A stretch of 37,245 nucleotides of DNA from Pseudomonas sp. TH10 (GTDB taxonomy: Bacteria; Pseudomonadota; Gammaproteobacteria; Pseudomonadales; Pseudomonadaceae): positions 1-37,245 of the forward strand of contig NZ_JAEKEG010000077.1 of NCBI RefSeq assembly GCF_016651255.1, written 5' to 3'. The translations under genes were made by a program, and so were the position numbers. The notes beneath the pieces are model-generated. The model saw only the letters and a list, made by a program, of their open reading frames with translations. It was not told where the DNA came from and made no database searches. Of the stretch, positions 8,865 through 16,801 are shown in pieces (position 1 is the first letter of the stretch; the number at the start of each line of letters is the position of its first letter).

Positions 8865-9734
8865 ATGAACAACTTCTCCAGATTTTTGCGTGTCGTCGCT
8901 ATTGCATGCCTCTCGATCAGCGCCGTCTGCCAAGCAGCAGCGAACGACAAATTGAGAATTGGCCTGATCCCCTCAGAAGACTCCCAGGCGATGATCGAGT
9001 CCAGCAAACAGGTACTCGCCAGCCTCGAAAGCAAACTGGGTATGCCGGTCGAACCATTTGTCGCGACCGACTACAACGGCATCATCGAAGCACTGCGCGC
9101 AGGCAAGCTGGACGTGGCCTACCTCGGCCCTTTCTCCTACGTTCTGGCAACTTCGGTGGCCGATGTCGAAGCCTTCGCAGTAGCGGTCACCAAAAAGACC
9201 GGCCAAAGCGCCTATAAAAGCTTGATCATCGCCCGCAAGGACAGCGGCATTAATCAATTGTCCGACCTCAAGGGCCACACGTTCGCCTTTGTCGATCCCA
9301 GCTCTGCGTCGGGCCATCTGTTTCCCAAGGCCGGCCTGGAGCAGGCCGGCTTTGACCCGACAAAACTTTTATCGCGGGTAATCTTCTCCGGCTCCCACGA
9401 TGCAAGCATCCTGGCCGTCGCAAACCAGAAGGTCGATGCCGCGGCAGTCGCCGACCGCATTCTTGCAAACGCAGTAGCCAGGGGCCTGGTGAAGCAGGAT
9501 GACGTTCAGGTGGTCTGGAGCTCTCGCCCGATCCCTGAGTCGCCAATGGTGTGGCGCAAAAACCTCGACCCTGAACTGAAACAGAAAGTCGCCGTAGCGC
9601 TGGCCTCGATCAAGGATGTGCCTTGGGGTGACCAGGGCCAACTCGATGGTTTCCAGCCCACGACTGATGCTGCTTACGACGTCGTGCGCGAAACCGCCAA
9701 GGTTCTTGATCTGGATTTGCGGAGGCTGAAATGA
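8865..9734 (+). CDS. phnD: Phosphonate ABC transporter, periplasmic binding protein
   Basis: PhnD captures phosphonates in the periplasm and delivers them to PhnC/PhnE. The 289-residue protein begins with a Sec signal peptide (RFLRVVAIACLSISAVCQA, cleavage near residue 26). The mature part has the PhnD hallmarks LRIGLIPSEDSQAMI, LDVAYLGPFSYVLA and SSASGHLFPKAGLEQAGFD. Its last codons overlap the phnC start (ATGA at 9731-9734), so phnDCE is one translationally coupled operon. The ATG at 8865 begins the signal peptide. Ligand preference (aminoethylphosphonate or another) cannot be told from the sequence. Confidence 0.92.
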   Translation: MNNFSRFLRVVAIACLSISAVCQAAANDKLRIGLIPSEDSQAMIESSKQVLASLESKLGMPVEPFVATDYNGIIEALRAGKLDVAYLGPFSYVLATSVADVEAFAVAVTKKTGQSAYKSLIIARKDSGINQLSDLKGHTFAFVDPSSASGHLFPKAGLEQAGFDPTKLLSRVIFSGSHDASILAVANQKVDAAAVADRILANAVARGLVKQDDVQVVWSSRPIPESPMVWRKNLDPELKQKVAVALASIKDVPWGDQGQLDGFQPTTDAAYDVVRETAKVLDLDLRRLK

Positions 9735-10528
9735 TCAGCATCAGCCAACTGACCAAGCATTACGGGGATAACCCGGTATTGCGTGGCATCGACCTTAAGG
9801 TTTCAGCCGGAGAATTTGTGGTGATACTGGGCCAATCCGGCGCTGGAAAATCCACATTGCTGCGCTGCATAAACCGACTGGTCCAGGCTGATTCCGGGAC
9901 GCTGACAGTGGCGGGTATTGATGCAATTACTTGCCGTGACACCAGCATTCTGCGACGTCAGGCAGCCATGATCTTCCAGCACCACAATGTGGTGCCACGG
10001 CTCAGCGTACTGAAAAACGTACTCACCGGTTGCCTGGGCAATGTCTCAACGCTTACCTCGATCATGCAGCTGTTCAGTCGCGAGAATGTGGCCTTGGCCA
10101 TGCATTGCCTGGAACGCGTAGAGCTCACCCACAAAGCCCACGAACGCACGGATGCGCTGTCCGGCGGGCAAATGCAACGTGTCGGTATTGCTCGCGCCCT
10201 GGCGCAGCGGCCAAAGGTAATCTTGGCGGACGAACCGGTGGCCAGCCTCGACCCCAAGACTGCGCGCCTGGTACTGCAATACCTGCGCGATGCCACACGC
10301 GAACTGGGAATCACCGTGTTGTGCAACCTTCATCAGGTGGATTATGCCCGCGAGTTTGGCGACCGAATTGTCGGTTTGGCCCACGGCAGGCTGGTGTATG
10401 ACGGTGACGCTTGCAACATGACCGAAGACGATTTGCAGCGCATCTATCCAGGCCAGGTAAAAGAGTCGCAAGACGCGCCAGCGATGGCACACAAGCCGAA
10501 GGTCCACACCGCGCAGCTGAGGGTATGA
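9731..10528 (+). CDS. phnC: Phosphonate ABC transporter, ATP-binding protein
   Basis: PhnC is the ATPase of the importer. In its 265 residues are Walker A GQSGAGKST at 34-42, the Q-loop MIFQHHNVVPRLSVL, the ABC signature LSGGQMQR near 143-150, Walker B VILADEP near 165, and the switch His in NLHQVDYA. It overlaps phnD at its start and phnE at its end (ATGA). The gene is intact. Confidence 0.93.
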   Translation: MISISQLTKHYGDNPVLRGIDLKVSAGEFVVILGQSGAGKSTLLRCINRLVQADSGTLTVAGIDAITCRDTSILRRQAAMIFQHHNVVPRLSVLKNVLTGCLGNVSTLTSIMQLFSRENVALAMHCLERVELTHKAHERTDALSGGQMQRVGIARALAQRPKVILADEPVASLDPKTARLVLQYLRDATRELGITVLCNLHQVDYAREFGDRIVGLAHGRLVYDGDACNMTEDDLQRIYPGQVKESQDAPAMAHKPKVHTAQLRV

Positions 10529-11349
10529 GCATGAAACAGCAAAGCTACCTATGGACGGTGGACCTGCCATCTGGAACTCGCGGCTGGCTGTCCACCGGTG
10601 CGATTGTGCTAGCGGTGATTTTGACACTCCACTGGAGCGCAACGGGCGCACAGCTGAGCGTGGGTGAACTGGCCGCCGGCTTGCCGCAAATCGGCGACTT
10701 CCTTGCACGCACCGTCCCACCCGATCTGAGCATTCTCCCTCGACTGGTAGCACCGGCCATCGAAACACTGCAAATCGCACTCTGGGGAACATTGCTTGGG
10801 GTGTTGCTGGCGATTCCGCTGTCGTTTCTCGCGGCTCGCAACCTCAGTCGAAATCGCCTGGTCTTCCACACCACTCGTCAATTCCTCAATTTCACCCGCA
10901 GCATCAACGAGTTGATCCTGGCGTTGATATTTGTTTCGGCGGTTGGCCTTGGGCCCTTCCCCGGCGTGCTCGCGCTGGCACTGCATGGCCTGGGTATGCT
11001 TGGAAAGTTTTTTGCCGAAAGCATCGAGGAGATCGACCAAGGCCCTATTGAGGCGCTACAGGCAACAGGTGCACGGCCGTTGCAGGTCATCGTATTTGGC
11101 GTGTTGCCACAAGTCATCACGGCCTGGATTGCAGTGGTCCTTTATCGCTTCGAAGTCAATCTGCGTTCCGCTACCGTGCTCGGCATGGTCGGTGCCGGCG
11201 GCCTTGGATTTGAGTTGGTGAGCAGCCTCAAGCTTTTCAAATACCAGGAAACCGCGACCTGCATCATCGTCATCACGCTCATGGTGATCGTTGCCGATGC
11301 GGTGTCCAGTAGGTTGCGCAACGCCATCCAGCGCGGGGCGCATCACTGA
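10525..11349 (+). CDS. phnE: Phosphonate ABC transporter, permease
   Basis: PhnE is the membrane channel of the importer. From the ATG at 10525, which overlaps the phnC stop and follows GAGGG, it is 274 residues; the ATG at 10531 is an alternative. The binding-protein-dependent permease signature is seen as EAIDQGP-like IEEIDQGPIEALQATGA followed by GVLPQVITAWIAVV, the coupling helix that contacts PhnC. About six hydrophobic segments are present. PhnE is the last gene of the transport operon; 137 bases separate it from the dehydrogenase. Confidence 0.92.
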   Translation: MSMKQQSYLWTVDLPSGTRGWLSTGAIVLAVILTLHWSATGAQLSVGELAAGLPQIGDFLARTVPPDLSILPRLVAPAIETLQIALWGTLLGVLLAIPLSFLAARNLSRNRLVFHTTRQFLNFTRSINELILALIFVSAVGLGPFPGVLALALHGLGMLGKFFAESIEEIDQGPIEALQATGARPLQVIVFGVLPQVITAWIAVVLYRFEVNLRSATVLGMVGAGGLGFELVSSLKLFKYQETATCIIVITLMVIVADAVSSRLRNAIQRGAHH

Positions 11350-11486
11350 ACACTGCATGAGCAACAAGCGTCCCAAGGGACGTGCTATCGGTTCAACCGA
11401 TCAAAGCCTGCGAATTATCGATTTGAGCTGTTGCTGAAGGGCCCCGACTATGGGGCCACTTACAACAACAAAATATAGGACCCGCC
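11350..11486 (+). other. phnE-dehydrogenase spacer with two inverted repeats
   Basis: This spacer holds a 7+7 inverted repeat (ATCGGTT-C-AACCGAT, 11387-11401) and a GC hairpin (GGCCCC at 11440-11445 with GGGGCC at 11452-11457). No T-run follows the hairpin, so it is not a convincing terminator. It could be an operator plus an mRNA-processing or attenuating structure between the transport and enzyme genes. Confidence 0.35.
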
Positions 11487-12578
11487 ATGACTGCCCGCTT
11501 CCACAATCCAGTTGATACCCGTTTCGGCTGGGGCAGCCTTCTCGAGCTTGCCGAAATCACCGAAAACCAGAAAGTCGCCCTTGTGACGTTTCCCGAAGCT
11601 CGTGGGCTGGGATTGGTCGATCGTATTCAAGACCTGCTGGGCGATCGACTTGTGTACATCGTCGAGGACGTCCAACCCAATCCAGACGTAGCTCAGCTTC
11701 GTGGTACCTATGAACGTTTCTGGCAGCAGGCCGGCGAATGCCACGCAGTCATTGCAGTGGGCGGCGGTAGCGCCATCGATACTGCGAAGGCGCTGATCGT
11801 GGGGACTGAGTCTGGCCGCTTCGATGAATTACTCGCGTTGTTGGCGGCAGGTAAACCGTTCGTCCCGGCACGCAGCAAAGTACTGATTGCTGCTCCGACC
11901 ACAGCGGGTACCGGCAGCGAAGTTACACCTTGGGCGACGATCTGGGATTCGGCCAGCCACAAAAAATACTCGCTGCACCTGGAGTGCACCTGGCCAAAGG
12001 TAGCCATCGTCGACCCGCAGTTGATGCTTACGGTTCCAGGCAGTGTCACGGTGTCTACGGGGCTGGACGCGCTGTCGCATGCACTGGAGTCGATCTGGAA
12101 CATCAATGCCAATCCGGTTTCGGACACCTTCGCCATTTCCGCGATTGAGGACATCCTTGAATGCCTGCCGCTGCTGCGTCGTGACCTGTCCAGCAAGGAG
12201 TTGCGCTCCCGCATGGCAATGGCCGCTCTTAAGGCAGGGTTGGCATTCTCCAATACCAAAACTGCGCTGGCCCATTCCATTTCCTACGAAATGACCCTGC
12301 ACTATGGTCTGCCGCACGGTATCGCCTGCTCCTTTACCCTGCCGCTGGTGCTGGGTCTTGCCTGGGGCCACGACGAAGCGCGCGACCGAACCCTTCAACG
12401 AATATTCGGCAACGACCTGAAAAAAGCCCAAAGCCAGTTGCGTGAATTCCTGCATAGCCTGGACGTTAAAACGGAGTTTTCCGACTACGGTGTAACGGCA
12501 TCGCAAGCCGAGGAAATGATCAACTTTGCCATGCAGGGCGCCAGGGGCAAAAACTTCATCGGCTCTAGAGCTGCTTAG
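11487..12578 (+). CDS. Phosphonate-associated iron-containing alcohol dehydrogenase
   Basis: A 363-residue group III (iron-type) NAD(P)-dependent alcohol dehydrogenase of the kind found in phosphonate clusters and annotated there as phosphonoacetaldehyde reductase. The dinucleotide site is GGGSAID at 92-98. The four metal ligands sit exactly where the family has them: Asp194 and His198 (GLDALSHALE), His263 (ALAHSIS) and His277 (GLPHGIA). The ATG at 11487 has AGGA about 7 bases upstream. Next to phnX, the likely reaction links 2-hydroxyethylphosphonate and phosphonoacetaldehyde. In a catabolic cluster the oxidative direction, feeding PhnX, would make sense, but direction is inference. The gene is intact. 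Confidence 0.88.
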   Translation: MTARFHNPVDTRFGWGSLLELAEITENQKVALVTFPEARGLGLVDRIQDLLGDRLVYIVEDVQPNPDVAQLRGTYERFWQQAGECHAVIAVGGGSAIDTAKALIVGTESGRFDELLALLAAGKPFVPARSKVLIAAPTTAGTGSEVTPWATIWDSASHKKYSLHLECTWPKVAIVDPQLMLTVPGSVTVSTGLDALSHALESIWNINANPVSDTFAISAIEDILECLPLLRRDLSSKELRSRMAMAALKAGLAFSNTKTALAHSISYEMTLHYGLPHGIACSFTLPLVLGLAWGHDEARDRTLQRIFGNDLKKAQSQLREFLHSLDVKTEFSDYGVTASQAEEMINFAMQGARGKNFIGSRAA

Positions 12579-12702
12579 AGCCGGACACACTTACCAAGCA
12601 CTGTCAGCGGCATGACGAGCCGCGACGATTTCCTGCTGCACCCACAAAGAGTGCACCCGCCGACGCCAATCGACGGGACCGAAGAATAATAAGGAAAAGA
12701 TC

Positions 12703-13520
12703 ATGAATCGTGCCCAAGCCATGCCTGCTCTCACAACATCCACCTCATCTTTCCGATTCGCCCAGTGGCGCATGCTGCTGGCTGCGATGCTCTGTTACTT
12801 GTTCTTCTACACCGGCAGGCAAACATTCGGTTTCGCCATTCCGGGGATCCAGGCCGAGTTCGGTTTTACCAAAGAGCACCTGGGGTGGGTATCGGCTGCA
12901 ATGCTCTGGGCCTATGCCATTGGCCAGGCAATAAACGGTAACCTGGCCGATAAGTTCGGCGGCCGCCGCATCATGACATTGGGTGCCGTACTGTCCTGCG
13001 GCGCTAACTGGGTGACCAGTTTCGCCAGTAATTTTACCGCGCTGATCCTTCCTTGGGGTATCAACGGATACTTCCAGGCATTGGGTTGGGCACCGGGCAG
13101 CCGTCTCATCTCCAACTGGTGGAGTGCCGGCGAGCGCGGCAAGGTATACGGCTTATATGTATTCGCCGCCGGTTGTGCCTCGGTTCTTTCGTACGTGACC
13201 TCCATCGTCGTACTTGAGGTGATGCATCTGGAGTGGCGATGGATCTTCCGCTTGCCGGTACTGCTGATGCTGGCGGGTGGCATCAGAACGCTGCACGCTA
13301 CGGCTTGATCGTCTGGGTGCCGGTGCACTTTCTGGGTGCCAATTGGAAAAGCGGCGACAGCATGATCGATCCGAAGTGGATCACCGTCGCCCTGCCCGTC
13401 GGCGCCCTCAGCAATGGCTGGATATCGGACAAGCTGTTCGGTTCCAAACGCTACCTGGCGATCATGCTTTACATGGTCCTCGGCGCGGCAACCAGCCTGT
13501 GGATGTGGACCCTTGCACAT
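12703..13520 (+). pseudogene. OPA-family MFS transporter (phosphonate/organophosphate type), deleted and frameshifted
   Basis: The first 12703-13265 encode the N-terminal six-helix half of an organophosphate:phosphate antiporter-like MFS protein (FYTGRQTFGFAIPGIQAEFG, ALGWAPGSRLISNWWSAGER). The frame then jumps at about 13282 straight into the start of helix 7 in another frame (NAARYGLIVWVPVHFLG), so the cytoplasmic middle loop is missing. The second half is cut again at about 13515, where LysR sequence begins. The family is normally about 430-450 residues; roughly 270 codons remain. The start ATG at 12703 has AAGGAAAA. In this cluster an intact copy would have been a second phosphonate uptake route. 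It cannot make a working transporter as read. Confidence 0.85.
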
Positions 13521-13848
13521 CGAGCAGATCCGCGATGAGAAATGGGTCCTTCGGGAGAAAAGCTCACGCACCCGCCAGTTGGTGGAGGAAAGCTGCAAAC
13601 GCCTCGATGTCGACTTGAACTGCATCATGCAATTGAAAAGTCGCGAAGCCATTGTCCATGCCATCACAAAAGGCATCGGTATCGGTTTCGTGTCAGCCGT
13701 CGAATATGCGCAAACACCAGGCACAAAGCCGATCACCTTTGTTAACCACCCGTTTTCCATCGACTACCACCTGTGCTGCCTCGGTATTCGTAGAAACCGG
13801 CCGATGATCGCGGAGTTGTTCGACTCAAGCCCAGCACCGTCCATTTGA
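13516..13848 (+). pseudogene. LysR regulator remnant (C-terminal third)
   Basis: About 110 codons matching the last third of a LysR effector domain: IRDEKWVLREKSSRTRQLVE, LKSREAIVHAITKGIGIGFV, ending at 13848. It aligns in pattern with the end of the cluster LysR at 7910-8755 (there SREALREAVARGIGLGVVSE), so it was once a second regulator of the same style. The DNA-binding domain and first two thirds are gone; the sequence joins the MFS remnant directly at about 13512-13520, in a different frame. It is a deletion relic and cannot bind DNA. Confidence 0.8.
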
Positions 13849-13874
13849 TTCTGTAACGCACTTGAACATTTGAC

Positions 13875-13906
13875 AGGCCTACTCTCGGTCACGAGAGGGA
13901 CGGCCT
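13875..13906 (+). terminator. Nested hairpin upstream of phnX
   Basis: CTCTCG-GTCA-CGAGAG (13882-13897) lies inside a second inverted repeat AGGCC/GGCCT (13875-13879 with 13902-13906). It sits between the LysR remnant stop and the phnX start. The T-run is poor, so it may be the old terminator of the lost LysR gene or a leader hairpin of phnX. Confidence 0.4.
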
Positions 13907-13933
13907 TCCCATCCTCAAAAGTGGAGATTTACC

Positions 13934-14761
13934 ATGAATTACAAACAACCTGATCAACTGCAAGCCGTGGTTCTGGACTGGGCGGGCACCGTTGTTGATT
14001 TCGGTTCCTTTGCCCCGACGCAGATCTTTGTCGAGGCCTTCGCCGAGTTTGGCGTCGCTGTCTCTCTGGAAGAAGCCCGCGGCCCGATGGGCATGGGCAA
14101 GTGGGACCACATCCGCACGTTGTGTAATCAGCCACAGATCGCCGACCGCTACCACGCAGCCTTTGGCCGCCTACCCACTGATGAAGACGTTACTGCCCTC
14201 TACGAGCGCTTCATGCCGCTGCAGATCGAAAAAATCGCTTTGCATTCAGCGTTGATTCCCGGTGCTCTCGATACGATCAACACCTTGCGCGACAACGGCC
14301 TGAAAATAGGTTCTTGCTCCGGTTACCCGGCCGTGGTCATGGAAAAAGTAGTGGAGTTGGCGCGCAAGAACGGCTATGTCGCCGATCACGTCGTAGCGAC
14401 TGATGAAGTACCCAATGGGCGTCCGCACCCGGCCCAGGCCCTGGCCAACGTGATTGCATTGGGCATCAGCGATGTTGCCGCTTGCGTCAAGGTCGACGAC
14501 ACCTGGCCAGGTATTCTTGAAGGCCGCAGCGCTGGCATGTGGACGGTCGCATTGACCTGCTCCGGCAATGCACTGGGCCTGACTTATGAGCAATACAAGG
14601 ACTTGCCCTCCGATAAGCTTACCGAAGAGCGGGCGCGCATCGTCAAGATGTTCGAAGGCTCTCGCCCGCACTACCTGATCGACACTATCGTCGATTTACC
14701 TGCGGTCATTGAAGACATCAATGCTCGTCTGGCACGGGGTGAAACGCCTCAGGGTTCCTGA
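13934..14761 (+). CDS. phnX: Phosphonoacetaldehyde hydrolase (phosphonatase)
   Basis: PhnX, a HAD-superfamily enzyme, cleaves the C-P bond of phosphonoacetaldehyde to acetaldehyde and phosphate. The 275-residue protein carries the nucleophile Asp15 in LDWAGT and the Schiff-base Lys56 in MGMGKWDHI; both are offset by three from the Bacillus enzyme (Asp12, Lys53). The HAD motif [20 protein letters not shown] is intact. The ATG at 13934 follows GTGGAG. It is the central catabolic enzyme of the cluster. phnW, its usual partner that makes the aldehyde from 2-aminoethylphosphonate, is not present here. Confidence 0.95.
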   Translation: MNYKQPDQLQAVVLDWAGTVVDFGSFAPTQIFVEAFAEFGVAVSLEEARGPMGMGKWDHIRTLCNQPQIADRYHAAFGRLPTDEDVTALYERFMPLQIEKIALHSALIPGALDTINTLRDNGLKIGSCSGYPAVVMEKVVELARKNGYVADHVVATDEVPNGRPHPAQALANVIALGISDVAACVKVDDTWPGILEGRSAGMWTVALTCSGNALGLTYEQYKDLPSDKLTEERARIVKMFEGSRPHYLIDTIVDLPAVIEDINARLARGETPQGS

Positions 14762-14785
14762 ACCTGTGCGGCTTGTGCCGCTGAC

Positions 14786-14809
14786 AGTGGCCGCCCACGG
14801 GCGGCCGCT
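14786..14809 (+). terminator. Hairpin after phnX, possible terminator
   Basis: A 10-bp GC-rich stem (14786-14795 with 14800-14809, one G-T pair) has a CACG loop and lies 25 bases after the phnX stop. The following T-run is short (TTG), so termination is likely but not certain. Confidence 0.5.
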
Positions 14810-15109
14810 TTGCCGGGATTGTTTAATTAAGCAACAACCAAAGATCCACAAATGCCGATTTAAGGAACACTCGGGCGGTGGGAGTATTCGAAGCCATGAT
14901 TTCGACTCTGCACTTGATCCGTCGCCCTCTGCGCCCTTACCTCCCGAAGGTGCGAGCCCGTCTTTGCGAAAACCCCCTGCTCAATATCATTCTGGCCTTC
15001 TGGGCGCTGTGGCATTGCCGTCACGCGCGCCCACCAGATAGAACCCTCGCGTCGACTTGATTCCATTGGCCTGAACACGGCCGATTTCAATGCGAGAAGG
15101 AATGATCCC
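14810..15109. other. phnX-oxidase spacer, no supportable gene
   Basis: About 300 bases without a convincing gene. An open frame from a GTG at 14878 to 15060 contains one hydrophobic stretch (LLNIILAFWALWHC) but has no ribosome site that I can see and no recognisable family. The last bases hold the ribosome site (GAAGGAA) of the oxidase. A promoter for the oxidase is probably here. Confidence 0.4.
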
Positions 15110-16423
15110 ATGACTGCAGCTATGCGCAATGTCATTGGTGCTGCCCAGCGCAGCGCCTCTTATTACACCGCCAGCCTCAATGACCCAACCCAGTACCCGA
15201 CATTACAAGGTCAACACAGCGTCGACGTTGTGATTATTGGTGGTGGCTTTACCGGTGTTGCCACCGCCGTAGAGTTGGCCGAACGAGGGCTCAAAGTCGC
15301 GATTGTCGAAGCCAACCGTATCGGCTGGGGTGCCAGCGGGCGCAACGGCGGCCAGGTCACCGGCAGTCTGTCGGGAGATACGGCCATGCGCCAACAGATG
15401 CGCAAGCGCCTGGGCGATGAAGTGGATAATTTCATCTGGCACCTGCGCTGGCGAGGCCATCAAATCATCGAGAACCGGGTGAACAAATACGCAATTGCCT
15501 GCGACCTCAAGCATGGTCATCTGCATGCAGCGATGAAACCTTCCCACGTGATGGAACTGCAAGCCTTCCACGAAGAAGCGCAACGACGCGGCATGGGTGA
15601 TCAGGTCACCCTGCTCGATCAGGACGGCGTGCGACAGCACTTGGACAGTGAACTGTATCTGGGCGCCCTGAAAAACACGCGCAATTTGCACCTGCATCCG
15701 TTGAACCTATGCCTGGGAGAGGCTCGTGCCGCGCACAGCCTTGGCGCATTGATCTTCGAGAACTCCGAGGTGTTGGAGATCGTCCATGGTAACCGGCCCG
15801 CCGTTATCACATCTAAGGGCCGGATCGATGCGGGCCAGGTTCTGCTAGCCGGCGACGTCTATCACAAGCTCGAGCGCAAACAGCTAAAGGGCAAAATTTT
15901 TCCGGCCATGGGCGCGATTGTGACCACTGCTCCGCTGGGCGAGTTGGCGCGCCAGATCAATCCGCACGACCTGGCTGTTTATGACTGTCGATTCGTCCTT
16001 GATTACTACCGCCTCACGGACGATGGTCGATTGTTGTTCGGCGGCGGAGCCAACTATTCTGGACGCGACTCGCGAGACATCGCCGCCGAACTTCGCCCGT
16101 GCATCGAACGCACTTTCCCGGCCCTGAAGGGCGTGGACATCGAGTTCCAGTGGAGTTGTGCGATGGGGATTGTGATGAATCGCATTCCGCAGTTGGGCAA
16201 GGTTTCGGACAATGTTTGGTATTGCCAAGGCTATTCAGGGCACGGTATCGCTACAAGCCACATCATGCGAGAGATAATGGCAGAGGCGTTGACAGGCACT
16301 TTGGAAAAATTTGATACCTTTGCCGGGTGCAAGCACATCAAGGTACCGCTGGGCGATATGCTCGGTAATCCGATGCTATCGGTGGGGATGTGGTACTACC
16401 AGATGTTGGAAAAACTTCGCTGA
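15110..16423 (+). CDS. FAD-dependent amine oxidoreductase (DAO/PuuB-like)
   Basis: A 437-residue flavoprotein of the D-amino acid oxidase superfamily, with the overall pattern of gamma-glutamylputrescine oxidase. The FAD-binding Rossmann motif is VVIIGGGFTGVATAVELAER (GGGFTG at 44-49), then IGWGASGRNGGQ and, near the C terminus, WYCQGYSGHGIATSH. The ATG at 15110 has AAGGAA about 8 bases upstream. Because it sits in a phosphonate cluster with phnX and without phnW, the likely role is oxidative deamination of 2-aminoethylphosphonate or an N-methylated form to phosphonoacetaldehyde, as reported for FAD enzymes of phosphonate clusters. A plain polyamine or amino acid substrate cannot be excluded. 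The gene is intact. Confidence 0.85.
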   Translation: MTAAMRNVIGAAQRSASYYTASLNDPTQYPTLQGQHSVDVVIIGGGFTGVATAVELAERGLKVAIVEANRIGWGASGRNGGQVTGSLSGDTAMRQQMRKRLGDEVDNFIWHLRWRGHQIIENRVNKYAIACDLKHGHLHAAMKPSHVMELQAFHEEAQRRGMGDQVTLLDQDGVRQHLDSELYLGALKNTRNLHLHPLNLCLGEARAAHSLGALIFENSEVLEIVHGNRPAVITSKGRIDAGQVLLAGDVYHKLERKQLKGKIFPAMGAIVTTAPLGELARQINPHDLAVYDCRFVLDYYRLTDDGRLLFGGGANYSGRDSRDIAAELRPCIERTFPALKGVDIEFQWSCAMGIVMNRIPQLGKVSDNVWYCQGYSGHGIATSHIMREIMAEALTGTLEKFDTFAGCKHIKVPLGDMLGNPMLSVGMWYYQMLEKLR

Positions 16424-16801
16424 TAGCCAATAAAGAGAATCCCTACTTGAAAGGCATCTTGGATGCAGTCGTCACAGGCGTGCCTTCCTTAGCGTTTAAA
16501 AAATCGTCTTTCAGGATAATTTTTCAGTCGTTTCTTGAAAGCGGTGTCGCACTCACGCCCTGCGCCTCAGGTGAAAAACCCAAGAACCCGCCCGACCCTG
16601 GCCTAGCAATCCATGCATGGTAAAGAGCCAGAGTCAGGCAGGTGGTCGGATGTTAGCAGATTGGATCCAAAACATCATTTGGACTTTCTAGGCAGGTCGT
16701 TACGCAACAATTCCTACTCCCTCGCACCGACGATCTCATCAGCGAGATGGTGGAAGATATAGCCGATGACCAGCGCCAACATCGCTGATTCATCATTGTT
16801 T
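16424..16801. other. Spacer between convergent oxidase and terC
   Basis: No gene is supportable. The stretch contains a long imperfect hairpin (listed separately) and, at about 16700-16790, a short frame ending TDDLISEMVEDIADDQRQHR on the + strand that looks like a coding relic but has no start. Nothing else is seen. Confidence 0.35.
16586..16643 (-). terminator. Long hairpin downstream of terC
   Basis: A 17-bp stem (16586-16602 with 16627-16643) has three C/A oppositions on the + strand, which become G-U pairs in a minus-strand RNA, so the hairpin is continuous only for the terC transcript. The minus-strand copy is followed by a T-rich tract (about 16571-16585). The loop contains the palindrome CCATGCATGG. 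It probably terminates terC. Confidence 0.5.

Noticed and set aside
14878..15060. 60-codon frame with a hydrophobic stretch between phnX and the oxidase
   Set aside because: No ribosome site, GTG start, no family resemblance and an equally long frame on the opposite strand.
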